From Gordonia bronchialis DSM 43247 (GTDB taxonomy: Bacteria > Actinomycetota > Actinomycetes > Mycobacteriales > Mycobacteriaceae), in NCBI RefSeq assembly GCF_000024785.1, contig NC_013441.1:434001-498000 (forward strand): DNA of 64,000 bases. Direction: 5' to 3'. Positions 18,781 to 26,511 of the stretch are shown one piece after another; the first letter of the stretch is position 1; every line of letters begins with the position of its first letter. The notes beneath the pieces are model-generated. The model searched no databases. It saw nothing but the letters and a program-made list of their open reading frames with translations, and was not told the DNA's origin. The position numbers were made by a program, and so were the translations under genes.

Positions 18781-20495
18781 GTGGACCTGGCGACAATCGA
18801 CACGTGGAACACGGGTGCGCTCGACACCATGGCCGACACCCTGGGCAAGAGGGTGAGCACGTCGCCGAGGTCGAGGCTGCACTGCAGACCGCGAGCCAGT
18901 TGCCCGGGTGGTTTGGCGACGGTGCAGCAGGAGCCCGCGGTATCTATCAGGTCACTGCCGACGACCTACGCGACGAGGCTGCGGTTCTGGGCGCCGCACG
19001 TCAACTGGCAGTAGAGACTTCGGCAGCCGTCAAGCACCTCCAATCGCGCTTGGCCACTTTGCGAGGTGAGGCCGCCGCTGCGCGCATGAGAATCCATCCA
19101 GATGGAGTGGTCACCGCAGACGTAACGGAGAATCCCGACGACGATGCCGCGCGCGAAGAACAACGACAGGGTCTCGAGATCGCCGCGAAGGCATTGATCG
19201 CCCAGGCGGCCGACGTCGACGGTGACGCCGAGCGTGTCTTCAATGCCATTCGCAATGGCCACATCTCAACGAATGGTGCCGCGAACACCGAGGATGCGAT
19301 GCGTGCGGGCGCCGGGCAAGGCGGACTGACACCATTCGAACCACCCGAAGGCAAGAGCCCAGCGGAGATCAAGGCGTACTGGGACGCGCTGCCACCAGAT
19401 CAACAGCACAACCTGCTCCAGCACCGACCCGACCTCCTGGGCAACCTCGACGGAATACCGTCGTCGGTCCGACACGATGCCAACATGCGCAGGCTGGGCG
19501 GCGTGCTGAGTGCGCTGGAAGCACGACGAAAGCAGCTGGAGAAGCAGATCGACGACCACGTCTTCGGTGGGTTGTTGACCAATGAGGACGCCGAACTCGA
19601 ACAGGTCAAGCGCAAGATCGCGGACGCAGGGAAGCTGAAGGAGTTGATGAATCAAGACGCCTGGAGTGAGATCAATCCGAATGGCCGGATGCTGCTCGTA
19701 CTCGACATGACGACCGGGGAACAGGGTAAAGCAGCGATCTCGATAGGCAACCCGGACGACGCCGACCATATTGCGGTGACGACACCGGGTATGAACACGA
19801 ACATTCGCGGCAGCATGACCGACATGCTGAGCGAGTCGAATGCCCTTCGTGCCGAAACCGTTAGCCAGCTAGAACGAGCGGGAGCCCCGGGCCAGAAAGT
19901 GGCGACCATCACCTGGCTCGACTATGAGCCGCCCGACAAAGGAAACACGCGACCGTTCGCCGATCAGTATTCGTGGGCGGAGGCGATGCAGCAGGACCGT
20001 GCCGTCGTGGGTGCCCGCGATCTCGCGCGGTTCTACAACTGTCTCGAGGCCACGTCGACACGTGACGACCCGCATATCGTCGCTCTAGGGCACTCGTACG
20101 GTTCGCTGACGCAGGGGTTGGCACTGCAGGAGTCCGGCGGGCATCCCGTCGACGACGCGGTCTTCTACGGTTCACCGGGTTTCGAGGCGAGTGACGAGCC
20201 TGAACTCGGGCTCCGGCAAGGTCATGGATATGTCATGCAGGGCGACGACGACGACATTCGGCACGTGACATCGAAGGGAGGGGTCGGTCCGAATGGGCCG
20301 GCTCCGACGTCGACTCAACTCGAGCAACTTGACGTCAATGCGCGGACCACCGCCGACGGGGTGGCTCGAGAAGGTGCGCACACGCACGCCGACTATCCGC
20401 GGATGGGGGATCGTGTGGGACCCGATGGGGAGAAGACACTTCGGGTGTCGGGATATCTGATGGCCCGGATCCTCGCTGGGTTGCCGCCGGAATGA
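18781..20495 (+). pseudogene. DUF1023-type alpha/beta hydrolase with an apparent one-base frameshift near 18861
   Basis: GTG 18781 starts a frame (MDLATIDTWNTGALDTMADT) that suits the N-terminus of this family, but it breaks near 18861. From there the next frame reads VAEVEAALQTASQLPGWFGD and continues to the stop at 20495. Adding one G in ACGTCGCC joins the two. The C-terminal half is an alpha/beta hydrolase of DUF1023 type, with nucleophile motif GHSYG at about 20088-20102 and a long helical N-terminal half. It follows lppA by six bases. AGAGGGA precedes the GTG. A longer alternative frame from 18699 overlaps lppA and is not credible. It may be intact if the base loss is a sequencing error. 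Confidence 0.65.
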
Positions 20496-20513
20496 TGACG
20501 AAGATGTGTTGCG

Positions 20514-20669
20514 GGTGAGCGAGGTTGCGCCGGAACCCGGTGATACTCCGACGCGATCGAGGACGATCACTTCCCCGATGATCGGCAGTCCTGTTCGGCT
20601 GAGTGGACCGATACCGACGGGCGGGTGGTGGGCATGGATCGGCGGGTGTCGCCGGCGCCGACGAACTAA
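20514..20669 (+). pseudogene. Remnant of a second lppA/lppB-like lipoprotein gene
   Basis: Downstream of the hydrolase, frame pieces match the middle of the upstream lipoprotein. SEVAPEPGD parallels REVAPETYW, and, after a frame change, DHFPDDRQSCSAEWTDTDGR parallels DHRQSCSGEWADTDGRQ, ending at TAA 20667. The signal peptide and C-terminal part are gone. In M. tuberculosis lppA and lppB are a tandem pair, so this is probably a decayed second copy. Confidence 0.65.
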
Positions 20670-20679
20670 TCGCAGTAGA

Positions 20680-20685
20680 TAGGCT
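20680..20685 (+). promoter_or_regulatory. -10 element, leaderless start of the SRPBCC gene
   Basis: TAGGCT, six bases before ATG 20692. Confidence 0.65.
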
Positions 20686-20691
20686 GGCGAA

Positions 20692-21165
20692 ATGCCGCTC
20701 GTCGAATCGTCAGTGGTGGTGCCGGTGTCCCCGGAGGTGGCGTTCGCGGTCTCCCAGACCTCCGGCGACATCCGGTTGCGGTGGGACCCGTTTATCGCGA
20801 AGCAGCACTTTCTCGACGGCGCGACCGAACCCGGGCGGGGCGTGCGGACCTTCACCCGTCACCGGATGGGATTCACCATGGTCAGCGAGTATGTCTCGTA
20901 TCGTCCGCCGACGACCGTCGGCATGAAGATGGTGCGCGGTCCATGGTTCTTCGCCAAGCTCGGCGGCGGGTGGCGGTTTGCCGACCACGGCGACGGCCAG
21001 ACACTCGCCACATGGCGGTACAACTTCGGCTGCCGGCCGTCGTGGCTGGCTCCGGTCGCCGAGCGCATCGGTGCCTGGTGGCTGGGCCGCGACATCGACG
21101 AACGGATCGCCGGATTCGCGAAGGGATGCGCCGATCCGGTGGTGTTAGCAGCGGTCGGCGACTGA
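20692..21165 (+). CDS. SRPBCC-fold (polyketide cyclase/START-like) protein
   Basis: A 157-residue cytoplasmic protein of the SRPBCC superfamily. Family features are the opening ESSVVVPVSPEVAFAVSQ, the strand pattern with RTFTRHRMGFTMVSEYVSY, and the C-terminal long helix (AERIGAWWLGRDIDERIAGF), which closes a hydrophobic pocket. The ligand cannot be told. The start is fixed by a TAGGCT hexamer six bases upstream. It stands alone, convergent with ddl. Confidence 0.8.
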   Translation: MPLVESSVVVPVSPEVAFAVSQTSGDIRLRWDPFIAKQHFLDGATEPGRGVRTFTRHRMGFTMVSEYVSYRPPTTVGMKMVRGPWFFAKLGGGWRFADHGDGQTLATWRYNFGCRPSWLAPVAERIGAWWLGRDIDERIAGFAKGCADPVVLAAVGD

Positions 21166-21176
21166 CGTGCTGGCGC

Positions 21177-22253
21177 TCAGTGCTCCGTCGAGAACCCCAC
21201 CCGACGCCGGTGCACCCCGAGAGCGAAGGTGACCAGCTGATCGATCAGATCGGGGTAGCTGATGCCCGTTGCCTCCCACAGTTTGGGATACATCGAGCCG
21301 GGGGTGAACCCGGGAATGGTGTTGACCTCGTTGAGAAGCCAGCCCCGGCCGGACTCCTCGTAGAAGAAGTCCACCCGGGCCATGCCAGTGCAGCGCATCG
21401 CGGTGAACGTCTTCGAGGCCAGTTCGCGCACCTGCGCGGTGGCCTCTTCGCTCAGCGGAGCCGGGATGACCAGCTTGGCGGCGCCGGTGATGTACTTGTC
21501 CTCGTAGTCGTAGAACTCGCTACCCGGTTCGATCTCGCCGGGCACCGACGTCTCGGGTGCGGTGTCGCCGAGGACGGCCACCTCCACCTCTCGGCCGGTC
21601 ACCGCCTCCTCGAGGATCACCACGTTGTCGTAGCGCAGTGCGACGTTGATCGCGGTGTCGAGTTCGGCTTCGTCGTGCGCCTTGGTGATGCCCACCGACG
21701 ACCCCAGGTTTGCCGGTTTGACGAAGATGGGCAGCCCGAGCTGCCCGACAGCGTCGGCGACGATGGTGTTCGGGTCGTCGACGCCGTCGCGGAATTCCAG
21801 CCAGCGGCATTGGGGGATACCGGCTTGCGCGGCAACCACTTTGGCCATCGCCTTGTCCATGCACAGCGCCGACGACAGCACCCCTGCCCCCACGTAGGGG
21901 AGCTTGAACAGCTCGAGCATGCCCTGGATGGTGCCGTCCTCGCCGTGTGGACCGTGCAGTAGTGGCAGCACGACGGTCGGGGTGTCGGCGGCGTGGGCCG
22001 CAAGCTCGGTGAGCGGGTCGACGACGGTGCCGGCCACGTCCAGCGCATCGGGTAGCGGTGTGCCGTCGGTGAGAGCGGCGATGGCCTTGTCGTTGCGCAG
22101 CCAGGTCCCGTCCTTGGCGATACCGATCGGGACGAGCTCGTACTTGCCGCGGTCGGCGGCGGCCAGCACGTGTGCGGCGGTGACCCGGGAGACGTCGTGC
22201 TCGGCGGACACACCGCCGAACAGCACGACCAGACGCAGCAGAGGGGTTGGCAT
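21177..22253 (-). CDS. ddl: D-alanine--D-alanine ligase
   Basis: ATP-grasp enzyme joining two D-alanines for peptidoglycan (358 residues). Landmarks are VVLFGGVSAEHDVSRVTA at the N-terminus, LPLLHGPHGEDGTIQG, KPANLGSSVGI, and the omega-loop DYEDKYITG. The Lys-Tyr there is typical of D-Ala-D-Ala rather than D-Ala-D-Lac (VanA-type) enzymes. The C-terminal RVDFFYEESGRGWLLNEVNT holds metal ligands. ATG 22253 is preferred over GTG 22262 because TATCGT lies seven bases before it. It is divergent from murF, whose product uses the dipeptide made here. Confidence 0.95.
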   Translation of the reverse strand: MPTPLLRLVVLFGGVSAEHDVSRVTAAHVLAAADRGKYELVPIGIAKDGTWLRNDKAIAALTDGTPLPDALDVAGTVVDPLTELAAHAADTPTVVLPLLHGPHGEDGTIQGMLELFKLPYVGAGVLSSALCMDKAMAKVVAAQAGIPQCRWLEFRDGVDDPNTIVADAVGQLGLPIFVKPANLGSSVGITKAHDEAELDTAINVALRYDNVVILEEAVTGREVEVAVLGDTAPETSVPGEIEPGSEFYDYEDKYITGAAKLVIPAPLSEEATAQVRELASKTFTAMRCTGMARVDFFYEESGRGWLLNEVNTIPGFTPGSMYPKLWEATGISYPDLIDQLVTFALGVHRRRVGFSTEH

Positions 22254-22260
22254 GGGTGTC

Positions 22261-22266
22261 ACGATA
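22261..22266 (-). promoter_or_regulatory. -10 element, leaderless start of ddl
   Basis: TATCGT on the minus strand, seven bases before ATG 22253. The murF -10 lies 31 bases away in the opposite direction, so the two promoters interleave. Confidence 0.65.
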
Positions 22267-22297
22267 CGGGCGAGGCGGAGGCGCTGCGACGGTCGGC

Positions 22298-22303
22298 TAG
22301 CGT
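22298..22303 (+). promoter_or_regulatory. -10 element, leaderless start of murF
   Basis: TAGCGT, six bases before GTG 22310. Confidence 0.7.
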
Positions 22304-22309
22304 TGACGC

Positions 22310-23629
22310 GTGCAATTCATGGCGAGCGAGATCGCAGAAGTGGTCGGCGGACAACTCGTGGGCGATGACGTCGCCGTCAACGGGGCGACCATCGATTCGC
22401 GCAGCGTGTCGACCGGGCAGCTGTTCGTGCCGATCGTCGCGGCCCGCGACGGACACGACTTCATTTCTGCTGCCCTCGACGCCGGGGCGCCGGCGTATCT
22501 GACGTCCGCGGGTGCCGTCGATGGCGCGGCGGGCGCGGCCATCATCGTCGACGACACCGCACGCGCCCTCGCGGCGCTGGGGGCCGCGGCCCGTGACCGG
22601 CTGCCCGGCCGGGTGGTCGGCGTGACGGGGTCGGTGGGCAAGACCTCCACCAAGGATCTGCTGGCCGGGTTGCTTGCCACGACGTTCCGGACCGCGGCCA
22701 GCGAGAAATCCTTCAACAACGAGCTTGGTTTGCCGTTGACGCTGGTCAACGCACCCGACGACACCGAGGCCGTGGTGCTGGAGATGGGTGCGCGCGGCAT
22801 CGGCCACATCGACCTGCTGTGTTCCATCGGCAAACCGACCGTCGGGATCATCACCCGCGTCGAAGGTGTGCATCTGGAACTGTTCGGCAACATCGAGGCG
22901 GTTGCGCGGGCGAAGGGCGAACTCGTCGAGGCGCTGCCCGACGACGGCATCGCGGTCCTCAACGCCGACCACAAACATGTCGCGGCGATGGCCGACCGCA
23001 CGTCGGCGCGGGTCATCACCTTCGGGCTCACCCCCGAATCAGACGTGCACGCCTCGGCGGTGGTGATCGACGATGAGCTGCGCGCCTCATTCCGGCTGCA
23101 TTCGCCGTGGGGGGAGACCGACATCCGGCTCGCCGCGCGTGGGGAGCATCAGGTGCCCAACGCACTGGCTGCGGTCGCCGCGGCCGGTGGGCTCGGGGTG
23201 CCGCTGGAGAAGTTCGCCGAGGGTCTGCTCGGTGCCGCGTTGTCGGGGCTGCGGATGGAACTGGTCACCTCCGAGCGCGGTGTCACGATCCTCAACGACG
23301 CCTACAACGCGAACCCCACGTCGATGTCGGCCGCGTTGCAGTCGCTTGCGGCACTGGCGGCGGGTCGTCGGATCGCGGTACTCGGCACGATGGCCGAGCT
23401 CGGCCATGATTCGGCGTGGCAGCACGAGGCGATCGCGTCGCAGGCGCGGGAACTCGGGATCGAGGTGATCGCCGTCGGTGAGCCCACCTACGGCGCCGAC
23501 GTCCGGCACGTCGCCGACGTCGCGGCGGCCTCCGCCGAGCTGAGCGACCTCGGAGCGGGCGACGCGGTGCTGGTCAAGGGCAGCCGTGTCGCCGAACTCG
23601 AGCGGGTCGCGCAGGCGTTGCTGAACTGA
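22310..23629 (+). CDS. murF: UDP-N-acetylmuramoyl-tripeptide--D-alanyl-D-alanine ligase (MurF type)
   Basis: Adds D-Ala-D-Ala to the UDP-MurNAc-tripeptide (439 residues). The N-terminal substrate domain has GATIDSRSVSTGQLFVPIVA. The central ATPase has the P-loop VTGSVGKTSTKDLLAG and the SEKSFNNELGLPLTL and EMGARGIGHI motifs, and the C-terminal domain contains ILNDAYNANPTSM. It is shorter than the roughly 510-residue MurF I expect in mycobacterial cell-division clusters. It is not among such genes here, so it may be a second MurF; the window cannot show that. GTG 22310 is set by the -10 hexamer; an ATG three codons later is the alternative. It is divergent from ddl. Confidence 0.92.
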   Translation: MQFMASEIAEVVGGQLVGDDVAVNGATIDSRSVSTGQLFVPIVAARDGHDFISAALDAGAPAYLTSAGAVDGAAGAAIIVDDTARALAALGAAARDRLPGRVVGVTGSVGKTSTKDLLAGLLATTFRTAASEKSFNNELGLPLTLVNAPDDTEAVVLEMGARGIGHIDLLCSIGKPTVGIITRVEGVHLELFGNIEAVARAKGELVEALPDDGIAVLNADHKHVAAMADRTSARVITFGLTPESDVHASAVVIDDELRASFRLHSPWGETDIRLAARGEHQVPNALAAVAAAGGLGVPLEKFAEGLLGAALSGLRMELVTSERGVTILNDAYNANPTSMSAALQSLAALAAGRRIAVLGTMAELGHDSAWQHEAIASQARELGIEVIAVGEPTYGADVRHVADVAAASAELSDLGAGDAVLVKGSRVAELERVAQALLN

Positions 23630-23636
23630 GGCCACA

Positions 23637-23706
23637 GCAGAAACCGCGTGTCGCGTCAGAAACCGCCTTCACGAGACAGGTTTCTGGCGGGACACGCGGT
23701 TTCTGC
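23637..23706. repeat. Dispersed palindromic repeat family C, copy 1 (likely bidirectional terminator)
   Basis: A 70-base imperfect palindrome whose arms are GCAGAAACCGCGTGTC and its complement, with an inner copy of CAGAAACCG. It lies between the convergent ends of murF and the MerR regulator. A near copy lies at 63208, also between convergent genes. Confidence 0.8.
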
Positions 23707-23727
23707 ATTGCGACACACTGACGCGGG

Positions 23728-24498
23728 TCAGTGCTTGGCCGCGTTGGCCCGGATCACCTCGCGCAGGTAGACCGCGAGGCCGCTGGCGATCCCGTCGTAG
23801 TGCGCGGTGAACCGCGGATCGGCGACGTACATGTCGGCCAGGCATACCTGCATCTCGTGGCTGCAGTCGTAGAACTGCTCGATCGATGCCCGGTGCGCCT
23901 CGGCTAGCTCGTCGGCCTCGGCGCTACCCGGGTCGACGCCGCGTCGCATCGCGTCGGCGATCCGCGCCTCGAAGGCGTCGGTCTCGTCCTTGATGCGCTG
24001 CCAGTCGGCCTTGGTGTACTGCGCCGTGCGCTGTCGGCTCTGCTTCCACGCATCGGTGTCACCCCAGCGCTGCTCGGCCTCGGTGGCGTACTCGTCGCCG
24101 GTCCAGTCGTCGCCGAAGATATCGGCCTGCTCGGCGGCGGTCAGCTGGATTCCGGTCTTCTTGGCGGTCATCATGTCCTCCACTGCGGCGACCATCCGAT
24201 GTAAGCGGTCGATTCGTTCGCGCAGCAGGTCACGCTGAGTCTCCAGGTGCCGATGCGGGTCGGGATCGTCGAGCAGGGTCGCGATCTGCTCGAGCGGAAA
24301 GCCCAGTTCCCGGTACGTCAGGACCTGGTGGAGACGTTCGACGTCGGCGTCGTCGTAGACGCGGTACCCGGCGGGCGTACGACCCGACGGCACCACCAGA
24401 CCGATCTGGTCGTAGTGGTGCAGGGTACGCACGCTGACGCCGACGAGACCGGCTACGGCGCCGACCGTGAGGTCACCCGTCTGCTTTCCGTTGCTCAC
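23728..24498 (-). CDS. MerR-family regulator with TipA-type ligand domain
   Basis: Transcription activator of the TipA-L kind (256 residues). The N-terminal winged helix has LTVGAVAGLVGVSVRTLHHY and GRTPAGYRVYDDADVERL. A coiled-coil dimer helix follows (about 85-110), then a TipAS-like all-helical domain ending TAHYDGIASGLAVYLREVI. TipAS domains in this family bind thiopeptide-like drugs; the ligand here is unknown. GTG 24498 is chosen over GTG 24507 because a promoter with 19-base spacing would start transcription there. No target gene other than itself is evident; tgt and the lipoprotein are not obviously linked. Confidence 0.85.
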   Translation of the reverse strand: MSNGKQTGDLTVGAVAGLVGVSVRTLHHYDQIGLVVPSGRTPAGYRVYDDADVERLHQVLTYRELGFPLEQIATLLDDPDPHRHLETQRDLLRERIDRLHRMVAAVEDMMTAKKTGIQLTAAEQADIFGDDWTGDEYATEAEQRWGDTDAWKQSRQRTAQYTKADWQRIKDETDAFEARIADAMRRGVDPGSAEADELAEAHRASIEQFYDCSHEMQVCLADMYVADPRFTAHYDGIASGLAVYLREVIRANAAKH

Positions 24499-24505
24499 AC
24501 AGATC

Positions 24506-24536
24506 ACCGTCGGCCATCACGTCGCGTGAGGGTCAA
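24506..24536 (-). promoter_or_regulatory. Probable autoregulated MerR-type promoter and operator
   Basis: On the minus strand TTGACC (24531-24536) is followed after 19 bases by GACGGT (24506-24511). The long spacer contains the inverted repeat TCACG-N3-CGTGA (24517-24529). An over-long spacer with a dyad is the hallmark of MerR/TipA-activated promoters, so the regulator probably controls its own gene. Confidence 0.6.
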
Positions 24537-24542
24537 GCGCTG

Positions 24543-24998
24543 CTACGGGGTGAAGCCGATCACGTCGCTGCCCTTGACGCAGGCGGCGAGCATCCCTTCG
24601 ATGTCCGACGGTCCGCACGTCCAGCCCGAGACCTGCTGCTGTGAGCCGGTGGCGATCTTGGGTCCGTACTCGTTCGCGACTTCGGTGGCCGTGGCGCACG
24701 AGACATTCCCGGCAACGATGATGACGCGCAGCGCGCCGTCGGGGCCGGGGATCTTGCGGCATACATGACCGGCTTCGGCTGCCGAGGAGGACACCGACTC
24801 GGCCGACGATGTGGTGGCCGGCGACTGCGGGCGCGGACCGCCGACGACGGGAGCGCTCGAGGACAAGGCGAGTGGTTCCGAGGTGGCGCTCGAGCCCACC
24901 TCCTGCTCGCTGCCACAGCCGGCGAGCGAGAGCGCCAACGCGCCGGTGGCCAGGGTGCCGATGCCGAACGAGACGAGTCGATGTGGTGTTCGCAGCAT
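24543..24998 (-). CDS. Secreted lipoprotein with cysteine-paired C-terminal domain
   Basis: A 151-residue exported lipoprotein. The signal peptide ends LSLAGC, with the acylated Cys at residue 28. A low-complexity Ser/Ala/Pro linker (about 30-78) leads to a compact domain with four cysteines (C80, C101, C128, C140) that could form two disulfides. The sequence GALRVIIVAGNVSCATATEV resembles small mycobacterial secreted proteins of unknown function. ATG 24998 has a TACCGT hexamer seven bases upstream. It lies divergent from tgt. A long open frame across tgt in this frame is an antisense artefact. Confidence 0.7.
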   Translation of the reverse strand: MLRTPHRLVSFGIGTLATGALALSLAGCGSEQEVGSSATSEPLALSSSAPVVGGPRPQSPATTSSAESVSSSAAEAGHVCRKIPGPDGALRVIIVAGNVSCATATEVANEYGPKIATGSQQQVSGWTCGPSDIEGMLAACVKGSDVIGFTP

Positions 24999-25005
24999 GG
25001 ATCTC

Positions 25006-25011
25006 ACGGTA
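25006..25011 (-). promoter_or_regulatory. -10 element, leaderless start of the Cys-pair lipoprotein
   Basis: TACCGT on the minus strand, seven bases before ATG 24998. Confidence 0.6.
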
Positions 25012-25052
25012 ACCAACTCCGCTGTGGTTTGGGCCGACACGCCGTCACCTGC

Positions 25053-25058
25053 GAAGAT
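25053..25058 (+). promoter_or_regulatory. Weak -10 candidate of tgt
   Basis: GAAGAT, six bases before GTG 25065; only the A at position 2 and the final T match the consensus. Confidence 0.35.
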
Positions 25059-25064
25059 GCTCCG

Positions 25065-26318
25065 GTGAGCAGCTTGCAGACCCCGGATCAAAGCTTCGCC
25101 GTGGGCACCCGGTTGCCCGGTGCCAAGGGCCGTACCGGGGTGATCACCACCCCGCACGGCCAGATCCACACCCCCGCCTTTGTGCCGGTCGGCACCAAGG
25201 CCACGGTCAAGACGGTGCTGCCGGAGTCGGTGGCCGCGCTCGGCGCGCAGGCGGTGCTGGCCAACGCCTATCACCTCTATCTGCAGCCCGGCCCGGAGAT
25301 CATCGACGAGGCGGGCGGGCTCGGCGCGTTCATGAACTGGCCGGGCCCCACCTACACCGACAGCGGCGGCTTCCAGGTGATGTCGCTGGGCGCGGGGTTC
25401 AAGAAGGTCATCTCGATGGACCCCAACCACACCCCCGACGACGAGCTGACCGCCAACGGCAAAGAGCGGCTCTCCCGCGTCGACGACGACGGGGTGACGT
25501 TCAAATCGCACCTCGACGGGTCTGCGCACCGGCTCACCCCCGAGGTGTCGATGCAGATCCAGCATCAACTCGGCGCCGACATCATCTTCGCCTTCGATGA
25601 GCTGACCACGCTGATGAACACCCGCGAGTACCAGGAGAATTCGCTGGAGCGCACCCGACTGTGGGCGATTCGCTGTCTGGCCGAACACAATCGGCTCACC
25701 GCGCAGCGTTCGCATCGTCCACCGCAGTCGCTGTGGGGTGTCATCCAGGGCGCGCAATATGAAGATCTGCGGCGCAAGGCATCTCGTGATCTCGTGGAGA
25801 TGAGCCGACGGGACGTCGAGCAGGGTGGGCGCGGTTTCGGCGGCTACGGCATCGGCGGGGCACTGACCAAGGACGACCTGGGGACCATCGTCGGCTGGGT
25901 CAACGACGAACTGCCCGAGGATGCGCCGAAACATCTGCTCGGCATCAGCGAGCCCGACGACATCTTCACCGCCATCGAGAACGGCGCTGACACCTTTGAC
26001 TGTGTGTCGCCGACCCGCGTCGCACGAAACGGCGCCATCTACTCGCTGGACGGTCGGTACAACATCACCAATGCCCGCTACCGCAAGGACTTTCGTCCGC
26101 TCGACCCGGAGATCGAGAACTACACCTCCCAGTACAGCCGCGCCTACCTGCATCACCTGTTCAAGGCCAAGGAGGGTCTCGCCGCGACGTTGGCGACTCT
26201 GCACAACGTGTCCTTCGTGGTGACGCTGGTCGACCGGGCACGACAAGCCATCGAGGACGGCAACTACGCCGAGTACCGCGACGAGTTCCTCGGCCGGTAT
26301 TACGCGGGTGCGTCGTAG
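25065..26318 (+). CDS. tgt: tRNA-guanine transglycosylase, variant lacking the zinc cysteines
   Basis: Exchanges guanine 34 of queuosine-type tRNAs for a 7-deazaguanine base (417 residues). Catalytic Asp candidates are D99 (TDSGGFQVMSL) and D312 (TFDCVSPTR). The zinc site, normally CxCxxC plus His, reads I350, N352 and S355 with only the His (H363/H364 in YLHHL) kept. The base-specificity loop is GGYGIGGALTKDD instead of GGLAVGE, so the Glu that selects preQ1 in the Zymomonas enzyme is Gly265. Both changes suggest a divergent substrate or a metal-free fold. GTG 25065 is the probable start. gluQ, which modifies queuosine, lies 3 kb away; no queuosine biosynthesis genes are in the window. Confidence 0.88.
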   Translation: MSSLQTPDQSFAVGTRLPGAKGRTGVITTPHGQIHTPAFVPVGTKATVKTVLPESVAALGAQAVLANAYHLYLQPGPEIIDEAGGLGAFMNWPGPTYTDSGGFQVMSLGAGFKKVISMDPNHTPDDELTANGKERLSRVDDDGVTFKSHLDGSAHRLTPEVSMQIQHQLGADIIFAFDELTTLMNTREYQENSLERTRLWAIRCLAEHNRLTAQRSHRPPQSLWGVIQGAQYEDLRRKASRDLVEMSRRDVEQGGRGFGGYGIGGALTKDDLGTIVGWVNDELPEDAPKHLLGISEPDDIFTAIENGADTFDCVSPTRVARNGAIYSLDGRYNITNARYRKDFRPLDPEIENYTSQYSRAYLHHLFKAKEGLAATLATLHNVSFVVTLVDRARQAIEDGNYAEYRDEFLGRYYAGAS

Positions 26319-26379
26319 CGGGAACTCTGTCGGCGTCCGGGACGTTGGGTTTGCGTGACATGTCGTCTTTCCGGCACCG

Positions 26380-26511
26380 TGGATGGTGATCCCCGGGTGA
26401 CGACCGACCGATAACTGACCAGAAAGCACTGATGACCCGCGCCAGGCGCAAACGCAGGAAACCTCGACGATCCGGCCCCCATGAGGGGGCAACCATCATG
26501 AGGGGTGCGTC
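26380..26511 (+). ncRNA. Possible structured 5' leader of the CNNM operon
   Basis: The gap before the first CNNM gene ends in a GC-rich hairpin: CCCCC-ATGA-GGGGG near 26478-26491, then a second ATGAGGGG overlapping the ribosome-binding region. GCGCCAGGCGC upstream could form another stem. CNNM proteins are often linked to magnesium, and magnesium-sensing leaders exist, but I could not match this to the M-box or yybP-ykoY consensus. Confidence 0.25.

Noticed and set aside
18699..20495. 598-residue hydrolase starting at 18699
   Set aside because: Its first 55 codons lie inside lppA in another frame and look like shadow sequence; GTG 18781 with a one-base frameshift fits better.
21177..22253. 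ddl as a VanA-type D-Ala-D-Lac ligase
   Set aside because: The omega loop has Lys-Tyr (DYEDKYITG), as in D-Ala-D-Ala enzymes, and no vanH or vanX is present.
24543..26492. 649-residue minus-strand frame across tgt
   Set aside because: Only its last 151 codons, the lipoprotein, look coding; the rest is antisense to a clear tgt gene.
26380..26511. M-box magnesium riboswitch
   Set aside because: The conserved GGUGAGGCUCCU-type core could not be found; kept only as an unclassified leader.
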